Source of the DNA: JBDHWG01 sp046328505
GTDB taxonomy: Bacteria > Chloroflexota > Anaerolineae > Epilineales > JAHCIE01
Direction of reading: 5' to 3'
Length of the DNA: 64,000 nucleotides
NCBI GenBank assembly: GCA_046328505.1
Contig: JAXLWL010000005.1
Span: 1 to 64,000, forward strand
Every line of letters begins with the position of its first letter. Position 1 is the stretch's first letter. A program made the position numbers and the translations under genes. Shown in pieces: positions 8,641 through 18,393 of the stretch. Under the pieces are notes generated by a model. The model saw only the letters and a program-made list of their open reading frames with translations, did not search any database and had not been told where the DNA came from.

Positions 8641-11079
8641 ATGCTTCTTTCGGCTCAGCGCGCCGTGCCAGTGTTTCTGGCGGCGCTCCTTCTTCTGGCC
8701 GGCTGTCAGCGGAGTGGCGAGGCGCCGGTGGCGAATCTCCCGGCCGGCGCAACGGCTACCCCCCAGGTCGCCGCTACCGCGGTTCGGCCCACGATGACGG
8801 CCCCTACGGCGACGGCGCGGCCCGCGGCAACTGCCACGGTCGCCGCTAGCCCGACGTCGACCGCTTCGCCCAGCGCGACGGCGACAGTGGCCGGACGAAA
8901 GCTCACGCTGGATGAGGCTATTGCCCGGCAGAACATCGGCGACTACGATGGGGCGGTCGCGGCCTACCGCGCTCTCCTGGACGGCAATCCCGATGCCGAT
9001 ACCGCCAGGGAGATTCGCTTCCGCCTGGCGCAGGCCGAGATGCTGGGGACGAACGCGGTTCAGGCCGGCATCGACCTGACGAAGTTCATCCAGGATTACC
9101 CGGACGCTCCACAGGCCGCGCCCGCGTCGTTCATGCTCGGGCGGCTGCTGTACGCGGCGCAGCAATGGGACGCCGCGGCCAACGCGTACGCGAATTACGT
9201 TCGCCTGGGTGGGCCGCTGGTGGACTACGCCCAGAACCGCATCGGCAACGCCTACTTCGCCGCGAAGAAGTATGACGAGGCTGCCAGGGCCTACGAGGCT
9301 GCGGCAACGCGGCCCGATGCGACGCACCCCGTCTTGCGTGCCGCGTGGAATGGGCTGGGCGACACACGCCTGGCCCAGGGAAACATGGACGGAGCGCGCG
9401 CCGCGTATGAGGCAGCGCTGAAGGCGGCGGGGGACGACGAGGACCGCGGGGCGGCGGTGTACGCCCTGGTGCAGCTATTTACTCAGACGGGAGACAAGGC
9501 CGCAGCCAAGGCGCAGCTCCAGCGCCTGTGGAGCGACTTTGCCAAGACACAGGCGGCGTACGCGGCGGTGCAGGCCGACGCGGATGGCGGCGATCTGTCG
9601 CTGCTCTACGGCAAGGGTATGGCCGCCTATGATCATGGCGACAATCGTCTCGCCGTGGATGCCTTTAGCAAGCTGGCCGACGAGGACCCAAAGCATCCGG
9701 CGGCCGTGCACCTGTACGCCGGCAACGCCTACCGCCGTCTCGGTCAGCCAACGCAGGCTATCTTCCACTATAATCAGCTCATCGACACCCATCCGGGTGA
9801 TCCGCTGATTCTGGACGCCATGCTCGGCAAGGCGCGCGCGCTGCGGAGTGTCGATGCTAAGCAGGCCGACGCGGCGTACGCCGATCTCCTCGCGCGCTTC
9901 CCGGATCAGGCGACGGCGGTGGATGCGGCGCTGGAGCGGGCGGAGCTTATCGAGCAGAACGGGGGCTGCGCCGCGGCCATAAGCGCCTACCGGTTCGCCG
10001 CCGACCACTTCGCCGCCGACGCGAGCCTCGATGCCCGCAGCCGCCTGGCGCTGTGTCAGGCGCAGACCGGCGACACGGCCGGGGCGGTGGCGACCTGGCA
10101 GGCGCTGACGACGACGGAGGAGCCTAATCGCCAGGCCGAGGGCCTGTACTGGCAGGCGAAGCTCACCGCCGGCACCGACAAGGCCTACGCCGACTCGCTC
10201 TATCGTCAGGCAATGGCGACCGCGCCCGCCAGCATTTACGGCGCTCGAGCAGCCCTGGCTGTCGGCGAGTGGCCGAAGCTGGCATCGGATGATCGCAGCG
10301 AGGCGGCGGGGGAGGCCTGGCTGCTGCAAAAGGTAGGCCGCAGCGCCGACGACATGGTGGCCGCGCGCCAGGCCGTGGAGAGCGATCCGGATGTGGCCCA
10401 CGCGCGGGCGTTGTTCGAGCAGGGGATGCGCGATGCGGCGCTGAAGCATCTGCGTCTCGCCCGCGATCGAGCGCGCCACGATCCCTTGCGCCTCTACCAG
10501 GTCGCCCGCATTTCGAATGCGATGGGTGGGGAGGCCGCCGGGACATCGGCGGCGGACATGCTCGTGGCGGACCTGGGAACTTCTCAGGCGAATCTGCCGT
10601 TTGAGATTCTAGCCCAGGTTTATCCGCGCCCGTACTCGGACCTGGTGGCGCAGGCTGTGTCTGAGCAACACGTCGATCCGAACCTGCTGTACGCCATTAT
10701 GCGGCAGGAGAGCCGCTTCGAGCCGTCCGTAGAGTCGACAGCGGGCGCTCGAGGCCTGGCGCAGGTCCTGCCGGCCACCGGGCAGAGCGTGGCGCGGAGC
10801 CTGGGTATGGCGGACTTTGATGCGGCGGATCTCTTCAAGCCGATGGTCAATATTCCGATCGGCGCGGCGTTCCTGGCGCAGCAGATGAAACGTTTCAACG
10901 GGGAGGTATGGGCCGCGGTTGCTGCCTACAACGCCGGTCCCAATGCCGTCCCCCGCTGGCAAGATGCGTCGCCCGATCCCGACGCCCAGATCGAGGCGGT
11001 CGACTACCCTGAGACGCGCACCTACTTGCAGCGTGTCCTCGGTAACTGGGCCATGTATCATATACTGTATGATAAGTAA
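8641..11079 (+). CDS. Lipoprotein soluble lytic transglycosylase with TPR-like repeats
   Basis: An 812-residue exported lipoprotein (signal peptide ending LLLLAGC, acylated Cys about residue 21) with a Thr/Ala/Pro-rich linker to about residue 80. About 550 residues of TPR-like helical repeats follow, then a C-terminal Slt-type GH23 domain. The catalytic Glu690 sits in AIMRQESRFEPS. GARGLAQVLPATG and AAYNAGPNAVPRW are the other family motifs. It should cleave the beta-1,4 MurNAc-GlcNAc bond with 1,6-anhydro product, in wall remodelling or turnover. The start at ATG 8641 is chosen because it begins a proper lipoprotein signal. A longer frame to 8476 runs through the divergent promoter. Confidence 0.93.
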   Translation: MLLSAQRAVPVFLAALLLLAGCQRSGEAPVANLPAGATATPQVAATAVRPTMTAPTATARPAATATVAASPTSTASPSATATVAGRKLTLDEAIARQNIGDYDGAVAAYRALLDGNPDADTAREIRFRLAQAEMLGTNAVQAGIDLTKFIQDYPDAPQAAPASFMLGRLLYAAQQWDAAANAYANYVRLGGPLVDYAQNRIGNAYFAAKKYDEAARAYEAAATRPDATHPVLRAAWNGLGDTRLAQGNMDGARAAYEAALKAAGDDEDRGAAVYALVQLFTQTGDKAAAKAQLQRLWSDFAKTQAAYAAVQADADGGDLSLLYGKGMAAYDHGDNRLAVDAFSKLADEDPKHPAAVHLYAGNAYRRLGQPTQAIFHYNQLIDTHPGDPLILDAMLGKARALRSVDAKQADAAYADLLARFPDQATAVDAALERAELIEQNGGCAAAISAYRFAADHFAADASLDARSRLALCQAQTGDTAGAVATWQALTTTEEPNRQAEGLYWQAKLTAGTDKAYADSLYRQAMATAPASIYGARAALAVGEWPKLASDDRSEAAGEAWLLQKVGRSADDMVAARQAVESDPDVAHARALFEQGMRDAALKHLRLARDRARHDPLRLYQVARISNAMGGEAAGTSAADMLVADLGTSQANLPFEILAQVYPRPYSDLVAQAVSEQHVDPNLLYAIMRQESRFEPSVESTAGARGLAQVLPATGQSVARSLGMADFDAADLFKPMVNIPIGAAFLAQQMKRFNGEVWAAVAAYNAGPNAVPRWQDASPDPDAQIEAVDYPETRTYLQRVLGNWAMYHILYDK

Positions 11080-11129
11080 TTTGCTACTGTAGGTACGACT
11101 TGCGTCGTTTGCCGGATGGAGGAGTTCCC

Positions 11130-12812
11130 GTGACCAATATTCAACGCCAGGGCGCGGCCGTTGCCGTCGCCCTGCTCTTGACTCTCTCGGCCTGCGCGCG
11201 CCTGCCAGGCCCAACCACCCCTGTCGCGCTCCAGCCCACCCTGTCGCCCACCCAGCCTCCCGCGACGGCGACGGTCGCACCGCCGACCGCGGCCCCCACG
11301 CTGGCGCCGACGACTGCGCCCACCGCGGCCCCCACGCAAGCGCCAACGCGCGCGCCTGGCAGCACGCCCGCCAGCGCCGCGACCATTGCCCCGGCCGCAG
11401 CTGCCGTTCAGCAACCAACCACGCCGATGATAAAAGGCGCGCAGGGCGACCTGGCGCAACTGGGCGCGCTTCCCCGCTACACGTTGGATCTGACAGTCGA
11501 TCCGTTCAACGAGACGTACAAGGGGCGGCAGAAGGTTGTCTATACCAATACCGACAAGACCCCGCTGACTGACATGGTCTTCCGGGTGTTTCCTAACTCT
11601 TGCCCTCTATACGGCTGCGGCGCTCTGAACGTGGATAGTGTGCGGGTCGACGGCGCGGCCGTCACATCGAAGAGCGAGCTGGACAACACGGCGATCCGCT
11701 TTGCGCTCCCGAAGGCCGTGCCGCCCGGCGGCAAGGTCGAGGTTGACATGGACTTCAGCGGCCGAATCGCCAAGGACTTTGGCCCGAACCAGCAGGGCTA
11801 CGGTATCAACAACTACGATGACGGCAAGCAGATTATGATGCTCGCCAACGCCTACCCCATCGTTGCCGTGCGCGACAACGGCCGCTGGGTCGCCGACGCG
11901 GTCTACGCCGATGGTGACGCCGTGTTTAGCCCGTCGGCGCTCTACGATGTGACGCTGCACGTGCCGGGCGGCTGGAACCCGGTCGCGACGGGTGTCGCGA
12001 CGACGGAGAGCGGAACAGACACGCAGCGCAGCGTCCACTACACGACGGGGCCGGTGCGCGATTTCATGATCGCCATTGCGCCCGGCTGGCAGAAGGTCAG
12101 CCGCCAGGTCGGCGACACGGTCATCAACTCCTACTATGCCGGTGACACCCGCGCCGGCGCTGAGAAGGCGCTGGACGTCGCCGCGGAAGCCTTCCAGGTG
12201 TATAGCAAGCGAATCGGCCCGTACCCCTTCACCGAGTTGAACATCGTTCCCGCCCCGCTGCACCGCGCGGCCGGCGTTGAGTATCCCGGGCTTATCCTGG
12301 TGGAGCGGAACTTCTACGACAAGCCCGCCGAGCCTTTCTTCGAAACCGCGACGGCCCACGAGGTCGCTCACCAGTGGTTCTACAGCGTGGTGGGCAACGA
12401 TGTCATCAACAACCCGTGGCTAGACGAATCCTTCGCCCAATACCTGACGGCGCTCTACTTCGAGGACCGCTATGGTCAGGACCGCTACAACCGGGAGATC
12501 CAGAGCTGGCAGCGCACGGTAGATCAGATGGTGCAGAAGGGACAGGACGACATCGTCGGCGGGGGCCTGCCGCACTTCAAGGGCAACGACCGCTATGCGG
12601 TGACGATCTACATCAAGGGGCCGCTGTTCCTGGATGCCCTGCGGCAGCGCGTGGGAGACGACAAGTTCTTCGCGGGGCTGCAGGAGTACTACCGCCGCAA
12701 CAAGTACGGCATCGCGACGCCGGAAGGGTTCCTGAAGGTGATGCAGGAGGTGAGTGGACAGAACCTCCAGGACCTATACGACCACTGGATCACCAAGGCA
12801 GAGGGTCGGTGA
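11130..12812 (+). CDS. M1 family zinc aminopeptidase, lipoprotein
   Basis: A 560-residue membrane-anchored M1 metallopeptidase. The start is GTG 11130, preceded by GGAGGAG at 5 bp, followed by a lipoprotein signal ending LLTLSAC and a Thr/Ala/Pro-rich linker to about residue 95. Zinc and catalytic residues are HEVAHQW (410-416) with Glu433 in WLDESFAQY. The substrate-binding GxMEN equivalent is GVEYPG near 382. It lacks the large C-terminal superhelix of PepN-like enzymes, so it is a compact member and probably trims peptides outside the membrane. It overlaps the next gene by GTGA, so it is coupled to a glycosyltransferase chain. Confidence 0.92.
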   Translation: MTNIQRQGAAVAVALLLTLSACARLPGPTTPVALQPTLSPTQPPATATVAPPTAAPTLAPTTAPTAAPTQAPTRAPGSTPASAATIAPAAAAVQQPTTPMIKGAQGDLAQLGALPRYTLDLTVDPFNETYKGRQKVVYTNTDKTPLTDMVFRVFPNSCPLYGCGALNVDSVRVDGAAVTSKSELDNTAIRFALPKAVPPGGKVEVDMDFSGRIAKDFGPNQQGYGINNYDDGKQIMMLANAYPIVAVRDNGRWVADAVYADGDAVFSPSALYDVTLHVPGGWNPVATGVATTESGTDTQRSVHYTTGPVRDFMIAIAPGWQKVSRQVGDTVINSYYAGDTRAGAEKALDVAAEAFQVYSKRIGPYPFTELNIVPAPLHRAAGVEYPGLILVERNFYDKPAEPFFETATAHEVAHQWFYSVVGNDVINNPWLDESFAQYLTALYFEDRYGQDRYNREIQSWQRTVDQMVQKGQDDIVGGGLPHFKGNDRYAVTIYIKGPLFLDALRQRVGDDKFFAGLQEYYRRNKYGIATPEGFLKVMQEVSGQNLQDLYDHWITKAEGR

Positions 12813-14149
12813 AGTTCACCCGGATTCTCTCCCTCGACTCGCTCCTGCTGCTGCTGAGTGTCTTCCCGATGCTCTATCTGCGCGAGTCCTACGTCGATTC
12901 GCAGCGCTTCGTGCTTCCGCCGGCCGCGATTGGCGCGTTTGCCGATATCGCCTATTGGCTGCTGTTCGCGTATCTGCTGGTGGACTTCGTGGGCCGCAGG
13001 CGTGACACAACGCGCATACGTCTCGGTCTGCTCGGTCTCTTGATTGTCACGATCGCCATCGCGCCGACTTTGACGTCGATGGTGCTGCGCTACCGCGCCG
13101 GCGACCCGGCCCAGTATGCCCATGACAACCCCGTGCAGGTCGAGGCGGCGGCGGACTACCTGCTACACGGCGTCAACCCCTACGGCGCAGACTACTTCGC
13201 GACGCCGCTGGCAAGGTGGAGCGGCTACACCGGCGCGACGTACAGCAACAACCCCAATGACGTGCCGCCGCCCGACTGGAAGGTCAACCCGGCGCTCTAC
13301 CACGTCGTCAGCCTGCCCTTCGGCTTGCTGGCGGCGGTGCCGTTCGATGTCGTCTCGCGAGCAATCTTCGGCTGGTTCGACGCGCGGGTGCTCTACCTGG
13401 CCGCGTACGGCCTTTCGCTCTTTCTGATTGACAGGGTCGTGACCGACCCGACGCGCCGCCTCGCGGCGCTCATTGCCGTCGGGCTGAATCCTCTGCTCGT
13501 GTCCTTCCTCGTCGAGGGCCGTAACGACATCCTGGTCTTTAGCCTCGTGCTGGCCTCGGCGGTTGCGTGGCAGAAACGGCGGCTCGACCTCTCCGGCGTC
13601 CTACTTGGCCTCGCTATCATGACCAAGCACATCGCCATCCTCTTCCTGCCCTTCTACGCCCTGCTCGGCTGGCAGGCGACTCTGCCGCTGCGCAAGCGCG
13701 TCCTACAGCTCGGCCGCCACCTGCTTCCCGTGTTCTGGATCGCCCTTCTGCTCGCCGTTCCCTTCCTCATCTGGAACTGGCGATCGTTCTATGACGACAC
13801 CTTTGGCTACCTGGCGGGGTCAGCCGGCCACGCCTACCCGCTGTCCGGCATGGGCTTCGGAGGGTTGGTCGTGACCTGGGGCTGGGTTCCCAACGCCGGC
13901 GTGCCGTTCCCATCGCTGCTCTACCAGCTCGCGTTTGGCGTTCCTATTCTGGTACTCCTGCTCTGGGTGCAGTGGCGTCAGAATACCATCCGCCTTGCGC
14001 TGGCAGCGTACGCGATCTTTCTCCTGGTTTACATGTGGTTCGCGCGCTTCTTCTTCGATAACTACCTGGGCTACATCATCATGCTCCTCGCCGTTGCCTA
14101 CTTCTGGCCGTCTGATGAGCCATCTCCCGCGGAGGCGGAGGCGGCATGA
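12809..14149 (+). CDS. Polytopic membrane glycosyltransferase (GT87/GT39-like, GT-C fold)
   Basis: A 446-residue protein with about ten hydrophobic segments and a long extracytoplasmic loop after the first few helices containing LLHGVNPYGADY, a pattern of GT-C family mannosyl- or arabinosyltransferases (DUF2029/GT87 and relatives) that use polyprenyl-phosphate sugars. GTG 12809 overlaps the preceding stop (GTGA) and is the natural start. The frame is open far upstream inside the M1 gene, but that reading is not plausible. The end overlaps the YfhO-like gene by ATGA. The function as lipid-linked glycosyltransferase is inferred from topology and the NPYG loop. Confidence 0.78.
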   Translation: MKFTRILSLDSLLLLLSVFPMLYLRESYVDSQRFVLPPAAIGAFADIAYWLLFAYLLVDFVGRRRDTTRIRLGLLGLLIVTIAIAPTLTSMVLRYRAGDPAQYAHDNPVQVEAAADYLLHGVNPYGADYFATPLARWSGYTGATYSNNPNDVPPPDWKVNPALYHVVSLPFGLLAAVPFDVVSRAIFGWFDARVLYLAAYGLSLFLIDRVVTDPTRRLAALIAVGLNPLLVSFLVEGRNDILVFSLVLASAVAWQKRRLDLSGVLLGLAIMTKHIAILFLPFYALLGWQATLPLRKRVLQLGRHLLPVFWIALLLAVPFLIWNWRSFYDDTFGYLAGSAGHAYPLSGMGFGGLVVTWGWVPNAGVPFPSLLYQLAFGVPILVLLLWVQWRQNTIRLALAAYAIFLLVYMWFARFFFDNYLGYIIMLLAVAYFWPSDEPSPAEAEAA

Positions 14150-16635
14150 CGGACCGGCGGCGTGACATCCTCATCAGTGTGGGGCTTCTGTTGCTGCCCT
14201 TCTGCGCGTTCTTCGCCCAGGCTGTCGGGCAGACGGTGTTCTATCACCACGATCTGCAGTACTACTTCTATGCCTATCACAAGGCGGTCGTCGACCTGGC
14301 GAAACAGCCCGGGCTGCCGCTCTGGAACCCCTACGCCTTCAGCGGCATCCCGCTGCTCGGCGACGGCCAGACGGCGATATTCTACCCGCCCAACTGGCTG
14401 TTCTGGGTGCTGCCGACCGCCCACGCGCTGACCCTATCCATCCTGGTGCATTTCAGCATCGCCGGCATCGGGATGTACCTCTATGCCCGTGTCATCCGCC
14501 TGTCGCCGCTGGCCGGGCTTGTCGCGGCGCTGGCATTCATGTTCAACGGCTTCCTCGTCGCGCGCGTCGTCCATCCCTCGATCATGGCCGGCGCGGCTCT
14601 CGCTCCGCTCGTCTTCTGGAGCATCGAGCGCGTTCTCCAGCGCGGCAGCCGCGGCGCGTTCGTCGTTGCGGCGGTTGTTCTGGCGCTCCAGTTGCTGGCA
14701 GGCCACCCCCAGATACCCGTCTACACTGCGCTCGCCGTCGGCCTCTACGCGCTGGTCATCGCCGTGTGGCGCTGGTCGCGCACGCGAGATCGCCGCGCGT
14801 GGCTGTCCCTCGCGCAGGTGGCCGGCGCATACGTCGCCGGCGGGCTGCTCGCCTCTATCCAGCTCGTTCCGTGGGCGGAGCTGGCCTCGTTCTCGCCGCG
14901 AGCGGCCGGCGCGAGCTTCGAGCTTGTGACCGGGGAGTCCCTGGTCGGTTTCGACTGGCTGCTGTACTTGTTCCCCTATGCCTACGGCGCGTTGCGCATG
15001 TCGCCCCTGGAGACGTTCGTCGCGTGGGTCAACCCGGTCGAGATCTGGGAGAAGCACGCCTACGTTGGCATCCTGCCCCTGGCCCTGGCCCTGATCGGCG
15101 TGGCCGAGATCGCGCGGCTTGCGATGCAGAGGCGGAGGCGCCGTCGTGGCCCGACGGGGCGGCCGGCCGATAGCGAACCATCGGTCGAGCGATTCTACCT
15201 GGAGCGCGGAACGGCGCTGCTCGCAGTGCTGGCCCTGATGTTGCTCATCGCTGCCGGCCGTGGCACCGTATTTGCCTGGGTTGTGTACGCCACGCCGGTG
15301 CTGGGCAAGCTGCGCGGCTACGTTCGCGCCGTTGCCCTGGCCGACTTCGCTCTGTGCGCTCTGGCGGGTTTTGGCGTCGAGCGCCTGGCGCGGCTCCGTC
15401 AGAGCCGGCGCGATTGGGTTCCTGCCGCAGCCGGCGTGACAATCCTGGGTCTCATGGTGATGGTTTTGGCAGTGAATGCGCGGCTGTGGTCCCAGAATCC
15501 AACGGGTTTCGCGGCGACTGTCGTCCAGCGAACCATGCTGAGTCAGGGGTTGAACCTCGGCCAGTCGAGCGCGCTGGTGCCGCTCGCGCTGGCCGCCGCC
15601 TCGGTCGTGTTGCTGCTCGGGCTGAGCCGGGGGATAGCGCCGCTTGGCGCGGTCCTGCTCGTCTGCCTGGTCGCCGTGGACATGATTACCTTTGCCACGG
15701 TGTTCAATCCGACGATCGACCCGGCCGTTTTTGACCGCGTCCCGCCCGCCGCTGAGTTCCTGAAGCGTGACTCATCCCTGTATCGCGTCGCCGTGTTCGC
15801 GCAGAACGATACCCTGCCGCCGGAGGAGCTTCAGGCGCAGCTCGCGTTCAGTTGGACGATGCCCTACGGACTTGAGGATATCAATGGCTTCAATTCGCTC
15901 CAGCCGCGCCGCTACACCGATGTGCTATTCGGCACGGATATCGGCGACGTGTCGTATGGGAACCTGTGGGATTCGCGGCTCATGGGCGCCGACAACCCAA
16001 TCTTCGCCCTGCTCAACGTGAAGTATGCCGTCGTGACACCAGGCTCCTACGCTGTCCCGCCGCCGGAGTGGACGAGAGTTTTCGAAGGGCCAAACGTCGC
16101 CATCTACGCCAACCCGGCGCCTCTCCCTCGGGCTTACTTCGCCGACCACGTTCGCGTAGAGTCGTCACCTCAGACTATTCTGGATAACATTACACGACAG
16201 GGGTTTCGTCCCAGGGAAACCGCGTATGTCGAAGATGGAATGGATCAGGCGGCAGCCGACCGGTTCGCCGGGAACGGGCCTGCCGAGGTCCACGTCGAGC
16301 GCGTCTCGCCGACCGAGCTGCGCCTGACGACGAGCGCGGCCACGGACCGCTTCCTGGTCCTGAGCGAAATGTGGTTCCCCGGCTGGCAAGCCGAGCTGGC
16401 CGACCCTGATGGACAGAGCAGTCCGATTCCCATTTACCGCACGAACTATCTGCTGCGAGGTCTCGCGGTCCCCGCCGGCGACCACACGATTCGCGTGGTC
16501 TACCGGCCTGTTTCGGTGTGGGTCGGCGCGGCCCTCACAGTGTTGACAGCGCTCGGCCTGAGCTTGGCACTGGTCACGAAGCAGACGCAGGTGGCGGTGA
16601 AACGCAGAGAACGCATAGCATCCAGTACTGCTTAG
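14146..16635 (+). CDS. YfhO-family membrane protein
   Basis: An 829-residue protein with about twelve membrane helices in its first 560 residues and a C-terminal extracytoplasmic beta domain of about 250 residues. The N-terminal loop LWNPYAFSGIPLLGDGQ and FYPPNWLFWVLP are characteristic of the YfhO family, members of which are implicated in glycosylating lipoteichoic acid or other wall polymers. RTNYLLRGLAVPAGDHTI near the C-terminus is also typical. It is translationally coupled to the GT-C gene by ATGA and is followed 26 bp later by a GT2 polyprenyl-phosphate transferase, which could supply the lipid-linked sugar. Confidence 0.88.
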   Translation: MTDRRRDILISVGLLLLPFCAFFAQAVGQTVFYHHDLQYYFYAYHKAVVDLAKQPGLPLWNPYAFSGIPLLGDGQTAIFYPPNWLFWVLPTAHALTLSILVHFSIAGIGMYLYARVIRLSPLAGLVAALAFMFNGFLVARVVHPSIMAGAALAPLVFWSIERVLQRGSRGAFVVAAVVLALQLLAGHPQIPVYTALAVGLYALVIAVWRWSRTRDRRAWLSLAQVAGAYVAGGLLASIQLVPWAELASFSPRAAGASFELVTGESLVGFDWLLYLFPYAYGALRMSPLETFVAWVNPVEIWEKHAYVGILPLALALIGVAEIARLAMQRRRRRRGPTGRPADSEPSVERFYLERGTALLAVLALMLLIAAGRGTVFAWVVYATPVLGKLRGYVRAVALADFALCALAGFGVERLARLRQSRRDWVPAAAGVTILGLMVMVLAVNARLWSQNPTGFAATVVQRTMLSQGLNLGQSSALVPLALAAASVVLLLGLSRGIAPLGAVLLVCLVAVDMITFATVFNPTIDPAVFDRVPPAAEFLKRDSSLYRVAVFAQNDTLPPEELQAQLAFSWTMPYGLEDINGFNSLQPRRYTDVLFGTDIGDVSYGNLWDSRLMGADNPIFALLNVKYAVVTPGSYAVPPPEWTRVFEGPNVAIYANPAPLPRAYFADHVRVESSPQTILDNITRQGFRPRETAYVEDGMDQAAADRFAGNGPAEVHVERVSPTELRLTTSAATDRFLVLSEMWFPGWQAELADPDGQSSPIPIYRTNYLLRGLAVPAGDHTIRVVYRPVSVWVGAALTVLTALGLSLALVTKQTQVAVKRRERIASSTA

Positions 16636-16661
16636 CTGCACTCATTTCGAACGGAGGTCGC

Positions 16662-17432
16662 ATGTCGAAAGTGATCGTGTGTATGCCCGCGTATCGCGCC
16701 GCGACGACCCTGGCCAAGACGCTGGAGGCACTGCCCGCCGGGACGGCCGACGAAATCCTGGTGGTCGATGACGCGAGCCCGGATGACACCGTTGCCGTTG
16801 CCCAGGGTCTCGGCCTGCCGACTGTCGTACACCCGGTCAACCGGGGATACGGCGGCAACCAGAAGACCTGCTACGACGAAGCGCTGAAACGAGGCGGGGA
16901 CATCATCGTCCTGCTGCACCCGGATTTTCAGTACGACCCCGGCTCCGTCCCGGCGCTCATTGAGCCGCTAATGCACGGCCACGCCGACTTTACATTCGGC
17001 TCGCGATTTGCGGGCGGGCGTGACCCGCGGCATGGCGGCATGCCGATGTATCGCTACGTTGGAAACCGCGTGACGACGGGTATCGAAAACATGGTGCTGG
17101 GGACACATTTCACGGAGCTGCATAGCGGCCTGAAGGCGTACACGCGGCACTTCCTGGAGAGCATCGACTATCACGCCTACTCCGACGACTTTGTCTTCGA
17201 CAGCCAGATGGTGATCGAAGCCATCCGGCGCGGCGTGCGCATTACCGAAGTCCCAATTCCGACACGCTATGCCGACGATAGCTCGTCCGTCAGCGTGACG
17301 CGCTCAATGAAGTACATCTTCGAGACGCTCGTCTGCCTCTGGCAAACCGACGCGCGCCTGCGCCGCGAGGGCGCGGAGTGGTCCTCCTCACCCTTTCTCA
17401 ACCGACAAGGGCGGAAGGAAACCGGCGGATGA
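16662..17432 (+). CDS. GT2 glycosyltransferase, polyprenyl-phosphate sugar synthase-like
   Basis: A 256-residue soluble GT2 enzyme close to dolichol/undecaprenyl-phosphate mannose or glucose synthases. It opens with VIVCMPAYRAATTL and has ILVVDDASPDDT, VVHPVNRGYGGNQ and LLHPDFQYDP (acidic metal site), then FGSRF and ELHSGLKAYTR. It lacks C-terminal membrane helices. It probably makes the polyprenyl-phosphate sugar donor consumed by the two membrane proteins upstream (inference from order). The ATG at 16662 has ACGGAGGT at 6 bp. A longer frame would overlap the YfhO gene. It overlaps the methyltransferase gene by ATGA. Confidence 0.88.
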   Translation: MSKVIVCMPAYRAATTLAKTLEALPAGTADEILVVDDASPDDTVAVAQGLGLPTVVHPVNRGYGGNQKTCYDEALKRGGDIIVLLHPDFQYDPGSVPALIEPLMHGHADFTFGSRFAGGRDPRHGGMPMYRYVGNRVTTGIENMVLGTHFTELHSGLKAYTRHFLESIDYHAYSDDFVFDSQMVIEAIRRGVRITEVPIPTRYADDSSSVSVTRSMKYIFETLVCLWQTDARLRREGAEWSSSPFLNRQGRKETGG

Positions 17433-18331
17433 GTAACGGTTACCCGGCCTGCAACCTATGCGGCGCGCGCGACGCGCGGCTGCTCTATCACGCGACGGCC
17501 ATTCCCGGCAGCGACGTCCCCAGCGCCGAGTTCGCCTGCACCAGCCCGTACCTGGCGCAGTACGACGACATCGTGCGCTGTCCGCAATGCGGCCTGATAT
17601 ACTCGGTCGGCGGTCTGCCCACCGACGCCATCATGGACAACTATGAAGAGGTCGAGGACCCGACCTACCTGGTCGAGGAAGAACGGCGCCGTGAGGCGTT
17701 CGGCCAGTCCCTCGACCTCATCGAAAAGTACGTTCGCAAAGGGCGTCTCGTCGAAGTCGGCGCTCACGTCGGCCTCTTCCTCGACGTGGCTCAGAAGCGT
17801 GGCTGGGACGCCATGGGCGTCGAGCCGTCGCGGTGGGCGGTGGAGACCGGCCGCCGCCGATTTGGCGTCGACCTGCGCCAGGGCGATCTGCCGTCGCAAC
17901 ACCTGCCCGACGCCAGTGTAGATGCCGTCGCGACGTGGGATGTGCTGGAGCACTTCAGCGACCCGCTGGGCGAGCTGCGCGAAATGCGCCGCATCCTCAA
18001 GCCCGGTGGGGTCGTCATCCTCACGACCGTCAATATTGCAAGCCCGCACGCGCGCGTGACGCGGGGGCGCTGGCCGTGGCTGATGCGCATGCACCTGTTC
18101 TACTTCACGCCTCAGACTCTCGCCGCGATGATCGAGGAGGCTGGCTTCCGCGTCGAGCGCATGGAGACGCAGGGGCGTATCTTCAGCCTGGACTACCTGG
18201 CGTGGCGGCTGGGCCAGCACATGCCGGTGATGCAGGGGTTGCGAACAGGCGTCCGCGCCGCCCACCTGGGAGACTTGAGCATCCCCGTCAACCTGGGCGA
18301 CATTCTGTTGGCCGTGGGCCGGGCCGTGTAG
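17429..18331 (+). CDS. Class I SAM-dependent methyltransferase with N-terminal zinc-ribbon
   Basis: A 300-residue protein that begins with a zinc-ribbon-like module (CNLCGARDA...VRCPQCGLIY). A class I methyltransferase domain follows: motif I LVEVGAHVGLFLDVA, motif II region VDAVATWDVLEHFSDPLGEL, and HLFYFTPQTLAAM. This architecture is common in sugar and small-molecule C-methyltransferases encoded in glycan clusters. ATG 17429 overlaps the previous stop by ATGA. It is the last gene of the glycan-related run. A methylated surface sugar is a plausible product but only inferred. Confidence 0.88.
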   Translation: MSNGYPACNLCGARDARLLYHATAIPGSDVPSAEFACTSPYLAQYDDIVRCPQCGLIYSVGGLPTDAIMDNYEEVEDPTYLVEEERRREAFGQSLDLIEKYVRKGRLVEVGAHVGLFLDVAQKRGWDAMGVEPSRWAVETGRRRFGVDLRQGDLPSQHLPDASVDAVATWDVLEHFSDPLGELREMRRILKPGGVVILTTVNIASPHARVTRGRWPWLMRMHLFYFTPQTLAAMIEEAGFRVERMETQGRIFSLDYLAWRLGQHMPVMQGLRTGVRAAHLGDLSIPVNLGDILLAVGRAV

Positions 18332-18363
18332 CTCTGCGGGTTCCCATACCTCTCCGGTCGTGG

Positions 18364-18369
18364 TACAAT
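18364..18369 (+). promoter_or_regulatory. Candidate -10 box of the glutamine synthetase-family gene
   Basis: TACAAT at 18364-18369, 24 bp before the ATG. The -35 region is poor (TTCCCA). GGGAGGA precedes the start. Confidence 0.35.
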
Positions 18370-18393
18370 TCCGCCAGACTAGTGGGAGGAACA

